The notes under the pieces are model-generated. The model was given only the letters and a program-made list of their open reading frames with translations, was not told the DNA's origin and did not search any database. A stretch of 64,000 nucleotides of DNA from Apostichopus japonicus (lineage: Eukaryota > Echinodermata > Holothuroidea > Aspidochirotida > Stichopodidae), in the NCBI RefSeq assembly GCF_037975245.1, contig NC_092583.1:5119264-5183263 (forward strand), in the 5' to 3' direction. Positions within the stretch are counted from its first letter, which is position 1; each line of letters begins with the position of its first letter. Shown here one piece after another: positions 29,301-41,300 of the stretch. The position numbers and the translations under genes were made by a program.

Positions 29301-32300
29301 CATTGAGATGATACAAGACAAAGAACATACTGGTTTGTATTGGGAATTTGCTTCAAAATGGAGGATAAACAAAATGGATGTTTGAAAGCACATCAAATAT
29401 CTTTTCCTCTAATGTTATTTACCCTTTGGCTCTCTCAAATTCAGATTTTCTGGAAAGAATTTTTACTCCTTTTTTATGACTATCATATTTTGACAAAAAC
29501 ATTCATATTGCTAACATTTAAAAGTAAAGCAGAGCAAAAGCTATTGTGTTTGTTTCCATTTCACAATGGCTGAATATAAGCAACTAAATTCACACATGAA
29601 ACAATGTAAAATGCAACTTTGTCACGAAAAAAAAAGTTTTGGGAGAATGCAACAAGAGCAGCAATTTTTCTTGCAAATTTCTTTCCATTCCTTTTGTGGC
29701 AGTATTTGATTCCTTGTGATGCAATCCAAGTTATATGGTTCTGTAACATGCAATATTTATATTAATGCATAATAGAGCACACAATGCAGTCTATGCTGAT
29801 GCTAATACAATTCTAAGCAGTCAGCAAATCTCTGAACACTAATGCAAGCAATTACAGTATTTCATGGCTACAAGAAAGCACATACCACTCCTCGTTTTCT
29901 GAATATTTTGTAATTTCATAAGGTTCTGATATTAATGTCAGATAAACTACAGTTTACCATAGGTTTATTCATGCATGCAACAACACTCAACACATAATTG
30001 CTCAACATTAAGTGTACTTCCATCCCATCTACCTTCCTCCCAGGAAATTTGGACCACTTCTCACCCCTAACTTAGGACATGTATTGAAGCACATTCAGTA
30101 TATTTTAAATCTTCTTATTTAAATGTAGCCTACAGTGTTGATTACTTAGGATGTAAAGTATTCACAAAGCTTTGTACAACATACCGGAACAAAACGTCCT
30201 ATTGCAAGCTATTACCTTGCCTCTACGAAATACAGAGGTATGTACAAAGTGCAGGTGGCTCATATCAACTGCATTCATAATCCATTTTTGTAGAATAAAC
30301 AATCACTTTATCATGCAGTAATTATTCCTGTGCAACTGAATGTATAACTTGGTATTAGACAAAGTCAACCAGTTATTCCATATAACATAAAATTGTATGT
30401 GCAGTATGTAATGTGAACAATACAATACAAATACACAATCAAAACACACATTGACACGAGCATGCTACATGATGATATGATTTAGTACTTACATGTCATG
30501 AATATTCATGATTCAATGGTTGAATCAAACATGGCATCTGGGGTGACATCTACACTGCTGTACTGTGGCAAGGATGTAAGATGCTTTTTTGGAGGAAGTT
30601 TGCAAGAGGCAAGCAAAATGCATAGATAGAGTGATTACAATGGTTAGTGCAGGCCAGAGACCAGGCAGATGGAGGGATACACCTAATTACTTTTCAAACA
30701 TGACATTAATTCATTTACTTTTCAACCAATGAGCTTTTATATCTTCCAAGTGACTGTTCAATACTACAACAGTTGCTTCCATTAAGTAACTGTATAAATT
30801 ATTAAATCATGTTATATGACACTAATAATAAAGGGAGCAACTTGCTCAAGGCTTCCCCGGGTCACCACATCACATGAATTCATAACCCAATACTTCTCTG
30901 TCACAAAACATAACTATATTCTCAAAATTCCTTCTTATTACTTTCATGTCAAATTAAACCACCAAAATTTGCAATATTGATAACATTGCTACTGTTCATC
31001 CTACTTGGCTTGTAACATCAACTGCCAAACTTGTGACACTTCACTTGAGGTCACACTGTCATGATCATATGGTTTACAGTCTCAGTTTAAGGGAAATGGG
31101 CTTGAGAGTTATTTTAACATAACTTGAGGAAGTTATAGCTTAAGGTGCAGAGAAAATGATAGGAACATGATGACCCATGAAAAAAAAGCTTCAATGGCAG
31201 ATATTGGATGACTGGCATGGTATACATGAAGATCCTATGTCCCAAAGTAAATGTTGAAAGAAATATTGGTCCTTGTGAGTTCTGTCAATTTGACATTAAG
31301 AACCTCTTGATTTTAAACATTTCAGATTCCTTTCTAGTGCATAATTTACTTTTGACTCTATTAATATTGTTTCTACCACAAAGAAGCAGTAGTTATAGCT
31401 GGTTCCATTGAAAAACTTAGTTAGTTGAAAATAAATTTCTAAACCAACGAAATGGAAGCTAAATAATCCAATTGTCTACATCTCATGCTTCAAATACATT
31501 ATCTAAATGACAAGGCATGAAAATAGTTGAAACTGTAGATCATACATCTCTAAAATGACAATGGTATTAATTTCAAAGAAATGACAAATATGATGCATGT
31601 GTGTACCTAGAATACAGAGTACAGCTAGGCTTATATCTTTAATATAGCTAATATGTTAGGCAAAGCAACCATCTGGATGGAGAAAGCACAAATATGATGC
31701 ATGACAAATATGATGCATGTGTGTACCTAGAATACAGAGTACAGCTAGGCTTATATCTTTAATATAGCTAATATGTTAGGCAAAGCAACCATCTGGATGG
31801 AGAAAGCATTCACATGATCCAATCACCAAATACCTTACATATGAGACATAACTTTTACCAGATGTTAGTACTTTTTTAATAGGGTATGCGATCTATCATT
31901 TTACTGGGAAGTCTTTACTACAAGTCTGAACAAAAATGTGTTGATCAAGGAATACTCTAGATGCATTCTCTCATTATTTGAGTTAAATAAATGCAAGGAG
32001 AGCTTTGCAACCTCTGTCACATTGACATTCTAGTACTTATGAAAGCCACTTTATTTATTGCTATTTACAGTAACAATTAAGAACTTACTTAAAATCCTAG
32101 TCCACTTTTACCTTGTATCTGTTTAATGATCAACAAAATTTTTTGCAAGAGCGAACATTCCTAAATTTACATGCAGTGAATCAAACAGACCGCTTTCCCA
32201 ATAAAGCATGTTATGAACCCAATGTAACTTGCTGAAAGAATGTAATGATTGATCGTTGAAAAAGGTGAAGATTTTATACCAAAAACAAAAGAAATATTTA

Positions 32301-35300
32301 AATTCTTTACCAACAAAACAGGCCTTAGAAATGAATAGTTACCTCTGAAGCTTCTGATACATCAGAATCTATGCTCTCATTCTCTGGTCTCTCCAATCCA
32401 TTTTCATTTTCATCGGTCTCCGAGTTTCCTCCTCTGTTCTCAATCAAATCACCTGATTTCAAGAAACAAGTGTCAAAAGATGTTGATAAGCTACACCTTA
32501 AATAAATGAGCATACGTAGACATTGATCAGTTAAACCTTTTTTCTTACTTTTTGAAAAAAAGAAAACATCAGAGGCTGATGATATAAGAGATTTGTGATT
32601 CTTTGAATCCTAGGTCAATTGCAGGTTGTTGCTGGAGGCAATTACAGTGATTTATCTATGTCTGTTTTTTTCTGATAGATTTATGCACGTTCACACTTGA
32701 CTCAAGTGGCCCACAGGGTTTGGCTTTTTTCTCTATGTATAGTTTTGCATTGAAATTCACTCATTTCACACATTTTGACATTTTATTGAGATTTGGTCGA
32801 TGTCAAGAATTATTTTCCTTGCATGAGGCAGCTAGCAGCCTTGATGGTGCAGTATATAGTGTTACCATGTTACATGATGTATTGAACCCTTGTGCTATAA
32901 GCAAGTTGATGGCATAATTCTGCAAGAATTGGAAAGAAAATCTTTCCATTTTTGGCATTTTACAAGACTCTATGAGGTCTTAAGTTGCCATTATTGACAG
33001 ACAGACAGTTTTTCTGAAGTCTTAGAAATACACTGGAACAAGGGAATGTTCATCCAGCCAGTAAATCTTTGTGCAAAGTTTTAATTAAACAGGTTTTTAG
33101 GTATGAGACAACATGTATATATAGCTATTTGCATTTCCACTGTCATCATAAAGATGAGTGAAAAACACAGAATAAAAAATAATCAAGTTAAATAAATCAT
33201 TTTTAGCAAGACAATTAGTAATGAGAACCCATATATTGTAGAAAGAAAATCTGGTTACAGGTTGTGTGAGTAGAGTATAGAGCGATTAATCAAGTAGTTG
33301 GAGAAAGTATTGATATTGATATTATAAAAATTTCATTATTAAAAAGTAAATGAAAGAAATACTGTAACACCAATGACAGATACAAGGTGAAGGAGTCAAC
33401 TGTAACTCATTGTAATATGTAGCCTAGCTTTGTTAGTAAGGCAGCAAGGAATTTGAAAGAGCAATATATGTCAATGTGTTGCTAGGAGTTTAGTTAAATA
33501 TGTTAAAGTATATGTAACCTGTTTATGTAAAACAAACAAAATTTGTGTTAGAGTATAAATAACCTGTAAGAGCCTGCCTGTACAGTAAGTTGAAACAGAT
33601 ATAACATGTTTGGGTATATGAGCAAAAGAGTCATTAGTGTTGGCCAGATTGCTTAGCATTGCTAAAAGTGCTACAAGGTTTGTAAACTACTTTCAAGAAG
33701 CTGTTGACATTGTTTTTCAGACAGAGGAGTGTTGGACTAGACAGTTAAATGTTGTACTGAGGAGAAAAGCTCAAGAGTGGTAGCAAAATGAATGTTGAAG
33801 ATTTGGAACGAGCCACCATTATTTCACTATCTAGCATATTTGTTAGTGATACTGATCACCTTTTCAAAAGGACAATCCACTGGAAAATTATTTTTGACCA
33901 ATGAAAAAGGAACCAATTCTAACATCCTAGTGAAATTGCAATTCCATCATGTATCATTCTCTTTGAGATAACAACCTTTTGAAATTGACATGCTTTGTAC
34001 CAAAAGTGTACTTAGAGCAAACAGGTGTTATGTCATAGATGCAAACTGACAACTTTTCCCCCCTTAAAATTGTAAATCAAATCTTCTATTTAAAAAGAGG
34101 GAGGTATTAACATATAAATAAACTGCAGTCATTGAGGACATTCCCTTAATTTGAAACCCATCCAATCCAAATCAACAAAAACAAAACAGTTTGTTGCAAT
34201 CACTGTGTATTCTATGACATCACACCTGTTTGCTTCAGGTTCACCTATGGTATCAACTGTGACAGTTTCAACTATCAATATCTCAGAAATACTATGCAGG
34301 AATTGTATGCAAATTTTGCCAGGATGTTTTATTGTTAATGTTCTTCTGTCATTAGTCCATAAAATAATACATTTCTCTCTGCACTATCCTTTGAAGAGTG
34401 AAATTTACGTAAGTAAAGCATCAGTGGTATGCAAAATCATATATGTGTCGTGGTAGAGTACATATGTAACGTAGGATGTTGCATAATGAAGAGATACATA
34501 TATGAGAGAAATAATAAATGACAATCACCATGTAAGAATGTTTTAGTTTACAAGTGACTCATACACTGATTGTACATGGCATGCATACAACATGTCGGAG
34601 GGTGGGTACCTGTATAATAGTAATAGGTATTGAATATATGGTGAAGTATATATGCAGCATGTTGGCAGATAATACTTTGGCAAGAATAAGAACTGATGGC
34701 ATGTAATTGCTGTAGAAGTGACAGGAATTATAGAAGGAACATTAATTGCTTTCAATTTAGTAAAGGTTTGCTATGTATGATACTAAACAACAAGAGGATT
34801 GGTTGTCTAAACTATTTGATTTCTAAAAGACGTGGTAACAAAGTTTTAATACCAAAAACGCAGGGCTATCTGTAGGTGGGTACCCTCACAGATAGCTGCA
34901 GGGCAATGTGTAGGTGGCTACCCTCACATATAGCTGCAGGGCAATTTGTAGATAAGTACCCTCACAGATAGCTACAGGGCAATGTGTAGGTGGGTACCCT
35001 CACAGATAGCTACAGGGCAATTTGTAGGTGGGTACCCTCACAGATAGCTGCAGGGCAATGTGTAGGTGGGTACCCCCACAGATAGCTACAGGGTAATGTG
35101 TAGAAGGGTACCCTCACAGATAGCTGCAGGGCAATGTGTAAGTGGGTACCCTCACAGATAGCTGCAGGGCAATGTGTAGGTTGGTACCCTCACAGATAGC
35201 TGCAGGGCAATTTGTAGATAAGTACCCCCACAGATAGCTACAAGGCAATGTGTAGGTGGGTACCCTCACAGATAGCTACAGGGCAATGTGTAGGTGGGTA

Positions 35301-38300
35301 CCCTCACAGATAGCTGCAGGGCAATGTGTAGGTGGGTACCCTCACAGATAGCTGCAGGGCAATGTGTGAGTTAATGTTATAAATGCTATATCCACCCATC
35401 TCCATTCTACAGTATAAACCAGAGGAGTTTACTCTCAAGTAAAAAGAAGAAATAAGTTATGCCACAGAATGTTCAAAGGTGAACACAGAATCCCTATTCA
35501 ATCTGAAAGTAAGAAAATATGGAGAAAGAGAAAGGGTAAGGAGGGAGGGAGAGGAAGAAGAGTTGAAAGCTGATGGAAGAAGAATTATAATCAGAGATGG
35601 TAATAGGTTTATATGCAGAGTTGTAATATATGTGATGATCAATGTGCTCCTTCACTGAAAGAGCTAAGCACACTGATTGTACTTTAGTATATCCCAAGAG
35701 GTTAGGAGAGTAAAAGAAGTTAGCTTGAAATCCGTATCCATGTTAGTATTGGGTGACGAAAATGCATGCCTTGTGAAAGCTTGTTAAAACTGATGACTTC
35801 TTCAGAGAGGATGTTAATGATGTAAATGCTGCTCATGGGGTGCGCTCAAAATAAAGAAAAGAATTGCTTGATTACTCCAGTGAAACTCTGCCTTGCCATC
35901 GTCATCGTTGCTGTCTGTTTGACCGATTCGACGGACTACGACAGTCCCCCAATCCGAGTCGAGTCCCTTGTAATTGTCGGGGTCGGCTGCTTTCATGGAC
36001 TCAATGAGACCATCACTGGGTATTCTAACTTCTATCAAACCACCAGCATATTGGTCTAAGTCTGTGTAGAAGATGACGTTAGCAAAACACAATTGAAACA
36101 CGGACGGACAGAAGCTATGAGAAAAAACTTGGAAATTTGCCAAATAACAAAAAATAAATCATTTGGGGCATTAGGTGCCGATTTTATAATACAAATAGTT
36201 GCTAGACTTAATTCTTTGTTTTGACTTTGCTCCCGTGGTGTTCATTCTGAAATTGTAAAGTATGGAAATATCAATACAGATTAATTAACCCGATTACACA
36301 AAACCCTGTATCCGACCTGTTTACATATAAAAAACACTCAACAAATTTCACGATATTTACTCTGCAATTAAACATTTTACATTAAACAAGCTAGCATTGT
36401 CAGGATATCCCAACCAGAATGTCATGGATTTGAAAATGACCCTTTCAAAACTAGGGCTCAAATTTCACAAGTCAGAGAAGCTTGAACTTTAATTGGTGGC
36501 GATGATGACATTAATCTCTTAATTGATGTATCCCTAAGATATGTAATCATGTGATTGGTTCTTTATATAGTAACAAGCTTACCAGGCTGATTGAAGTAGT
36601 ATGTTGCCGTGGAAACACGAAATGGAAGTGTGTTGTCCAATGAGTAGACGGAGGACATGACCTTTCCTGCACCTGATGATTCCAACCCTGCAATTTCATT
36701 TTCAACTGATGACACCTGCATGGGGTCAAAGGTCAATATAAAAGTTGAGTAACCTAGATAAAGTTAACTGTCAAAGAGGAGGGGAGAAGTGGGTGAGAGG
36801 ATGGGAGAGGAGATGAGAAGGGATAAAGTTTGCCAGATATAAACTGTTGATATTAGTGGCTTTCAGAAATGATAGAATTTTATTTTACATTTCTGTTGCT
36901 TTTATTGTTTTAACAGGATAAATGATGGCTGGATGTAGATATAAATATGGCGAGAATAAGAGCTTATAATATAATAGAGGGAAACAGAGAATATGTCTAG
37001 GAGTTTTAACATTATATTCTGACCATGTTGTTAGTTATGTATTATCTTTTCAAACATGCATGTCTACTCACCCATACGCTTCAACTGAAGGTATGCTGCC
37101 AGACATTGCCATACTACATAGCTCATATGTACAAACACTGAACTCAGATTAACATCAAACTGTGACATAATATCAAAACTTTGAATAGGTTCCTTATGGC
37201 ATCAGACATTATTTAGTCTTCTCTGGGAATGAAATTTATCCTCAAAGCTTTAAAGGAGTATCCTTCAACATAAAGCTACATAAAATCCTATCAGCTCTTT
37301 ACCGCTTTAGGTGACTTCAAACCTTCTTTCATCTTCTGAAAATGTCAAAGAGATTAACTGCAAGCCAATGTTATCACTGACACACAAAATATATATTGTG
37401 TGTCATCACTGACACACAAAACAACTCTTTCACATCAAACCAATAAAGAGACAACTAAATGTAAGATACAATCAGCAATATAACAAAGTTAAACATAACA
37501 AAAACACAAATATAAAAAATTCACATCAAATTAAACTATGCAGTCAGGAAATATATTTGCACATTTTACACAAAGAGGCAGACACACAAATTGTGATTAC
37601 ATGTCAGGTTATACACAAAATAAATATGAAGGGTATCACTTTGTAACACAAAATAATGGCTTACAACAGTTTAAGAAAATAAAGATTTTAATGTAAATAG
37701 TCTTAAAATCGTACAACGGTGACTGAAAGGGACTTGTAATGATCAATGAACAATTCCTTCATTTCTACATTAGTTTGTAGTTCTGATTCATGTTAAAATA
37801 AACAGTTATGAATATCATTTCTAAAATTACTTTATACTCCCAAATCAGTACAATATGTCTTTTTAGGACATTTTATTGGTAACATTTTTCTCTGTTGTAA
37901 TAGTTTATAGACTTATTAAGCAGTCTTTTTAGGACTAGAGTTACCTGATTCAAACCCAAATTAATTTTAATTAATAATACTTATTGAAACAACTGAATTT
38001 CTAGAAATACAGTTCAAGTATAAGCTACATTCAAATAATTTGATAAAGAATGGCAGTAAAGTAACAATTTGTTTTGGATACATTAAATTGACATTCAATG
38101 CACAAGAATGAAATGGAAACTTCATATGTTGAGTTAATATTTTCTTAAAATGGCACAAAGCAATGCAAAAATCAAAGTGAATACCTCACTTTATAATCAC
38201 CTTTAAACCTAAAGTAGAGAAAACTGAACAGTCATGAAGGATCCATTTATTAAAGAGGGTTACTTGCAACAGATAACAACTCCCCTGCCCCCCCTCCCCC

Positions 38301-41300
38301 ACTTGTTCTGCTACCTCCCTCCTTCCGAAATTGTACAATAGACCATAGTCAAGAGCTTAAGAACTGGTGAGCTTAGCAAAATCATTTCCATACCCTGACA
38401 TCATTTTAACGATGATATAACTGCATCTTCACCACAAACATCTCTAACACACGCCTCTTCTTCAAAACTCCATCAAATTTTCAAGTGTCCTTTGTCACAT
38501 GAGAATGAAATCAAGAAATGTTTTCCAATTCCATCTTTTTCTTTGACATTTGCCCATTTCCCTGGATCAGAACAAACATTCATTCAAGGATGACGATTAA
38601 CTTAGTTTAATATATGCATATGTACATATATACTATTTATTAACGACTTAGTTTAACATATTATACGTATAGGTTAATATATTATATATGTTCTTATACT
38701 ATTTGTTGCTTTCTTCTCTCCATCCCTTGTCTAATCATCCCCTTATATCTATCTCATTGTGTTCACCATGCTCATTAACCTGTCTGTATTCTGTGTTTGT
38801 TTTTGTCCCTTCTGTTACTTGTCATTTAGCCTCTGAAGAAGATCCTGCTAGGATCGAAACGTCAGGACGTCAGGCCAACTTACTTTTACAAATTCTATTA
38901 CACAGGCTCTCTAGTGGATAAGCAGTTTGCTAACAGTTTTATTTTATTTATAATAAGGTTAATATATTATACATACATATGCTATATATAATAAGGCTAA
39001 CATATGGTATGTACATATACTATTTATAATAAAGGTAATTATATATTATATATACATTATATATATTATATATACATATACTATTTATAATAAGGTTAAT
39101 ATATCATATGTACAAATACTATTTATATTAAGGTTAATCTATTATACGTACATATTAACATATACTATTTATACTGAAGTTTGACATATTATATGTACAT
39201 ATACAGTACTATTTATAACATAGTTTAATATATTATATATACATACTATTGATAATAAAGCTTCTTTGTCCTTTCAAATTTTCAGAGGTTACATGTGTGC
39301 TATCCAAGGATGGAACTTTAATCAATTAAATAATGGAATCAAGGAGGAGCTTGCTCTGATTATGAAGTTCTGATCAGGAAAGGGAAGTTGCAGGGGGGCA
39401 GAGATGGCAGTTTGGTCTTGGTGCTCAAGACTTATTTAAGAGAATTGCCCATAAATTGAGATGATATGCATCTAAGCTCTGCCTTACATCCCTTAATGTT
39501 GCTATTAGTAATTCATCAAATGTAGTTACTTGCATTCAATCAATATAAGTAGATAACTTATATTATGATTAAACATTCAAAAATAATACCAAATATTGCA
39601 CATAATGGAAAAAAGGTAAACAGCATGACATATTGCACACAAGTAACCTATAAAGATTCATGCCATAGAAATCATGCAAAGTACAACCAGGTGGTCGTCA
39701 ACCAAATAAAACTCAGGAGAATACAGAAATCTCGATATGCAGGCAATACTGAGTACTAGGATATACATGGAGAACAATCAACTCAGGAAATGGATATGTT
39801 ATGCAGGCGATAACGAATCATTCGAGACACCGAACATTCAACTCTCTCTACCTCCACTTCATTCTGAGATACTTGTGCGACAGTCAGAGCTAATTTGTCT
39901 TCGAGAGCAGCCAAGATCTCCTCGGCTATATTGTCATCGATGGTTTCTACCTCCTGCTCTAGCTGGAGCAACCTCTCCTCTAGGGTGTAAACCTTACCAG
40001 CTGAGAGGTAGACCTGAGAAAAGAAAACAACACATGTGTTAATAGCTAGGTTAATGAACTGTGCTCATTAATAATACATTTCTAATTTGTATTCACCATG
40101 CTCATTAACCTGTCTGTATTCTGTGCATGTTTGTGTCCCTTATGTTACTGTTACTTGTCATTTAGCCTCTGAAGAAGATCCTGCTAGGATCGAAACGTCA
40201 GGCCAACTTACTTTAACACATTCTCTTACACAGGCTCTCTAGTGGATAAGCAGTTTGCTAACAGTTTTATTTTATTTACATTTCTAATTAAGATACAAAA
40301 GACAATTAATTGCATCGTCTCCAAATAATCCAACCCATCCCTGATCAGATATCGACGATCATGTGTCATGGTCTCAATTATATTATACCGGATAACATTG
40401 AAAAGCGAAAACTGCAAATCTTCATGTGCTTTAAAGATATTATTTCACTGCACATATCCAGAAGGTCAGTAAGCCTTTATCCTCTTAATAATATCACCCC
40501 ACTGCACTAAGATATCCTTCTAAATTTTAACATCAACTGAACTCAAGTTAGCCTGTAAATTATTCCTTTTCATTTTGAAAAGTTTGTCCATTAAATAGTT
40601 ATCAAACACAAAAGGAAATTACTTCTCCAAGGTTGTTCAAACTTTCAACATGACTCTGCTCAAGTTAATGAACTGGACTGCCATGGAATTTTTTATATGG
40701 GTTATTATTATCAAAGATGAACAATATCATCACAAAATCACCATTTCAATGAACGGTCGAACATGACATGCTGTTTAATAGTTCATAACATGTTTACAGA
40801 CATATGTCAAATGATCCAAACATATTAAAACCGAATCAATTGGAAAGTCCATTCACAAGCTCAAAGCCTTGAATAAATCATTTATACACACAGTTGACGT
40901 AATATCTAGAACCTTGATTAGTGACAAGAGACAGAAGAAAAAAAATCACCCACACACACAGAACCATGTTGGTATTACATTCAGACCGAGGACCCCATTG
41001 TATTTTCCATTGTTCAAATCCACGTACCCTAACCTTAACAATACCCCATACAATAGAATTCTTCTGAGGACGTGGTGATTCTTTACTAATCACAACCGAG
41101 GACCTGGAATTCTTTTGTTCAAGTCCTTGGTCAGATAGAAAAACATACGCACAGACATACACACAAAGTGAATGCTATTTCTTAAGTGGTAAAAACCCAA
41201 AGCACTAGACATTTTGTCTAACACACGTATCCTTAATTTTGCTTATAGACTGCAGAAGCCAATAATAAAGGCATTAATTTTTTTACAATCATGGATTATC

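Larger units (their letters stand above)
38600..39255. repeat. AT-rich tandem repeat of about 40 bp, interrupted by a Penelope-type repeat
   Basis: The unit resembles AAGGTTAATATATTATACAT then ACATATACTATTTATAAT. Units are seen both before 38700 and after 38950, so the 38761-38948 repeat was inserted into the array. Confidence 0.75.

Noticed and set aside
35814-35875. Read-through of the 35876-36061 exon to a stop, as the gene's end
   Set aside because: Possible, but a GTAATC donor and a phase-matched next exon at 32343-32452 make splicing more likely. Kept only as an alternative.
38840-38840. Treating the extra A in the ribozyme as fatal to the hammerhead call
   Set aside because: It sits next to stem II, outside the invariant positions, where an added base could be tolerated; noted as a weakness, not used to dismiss the motif.
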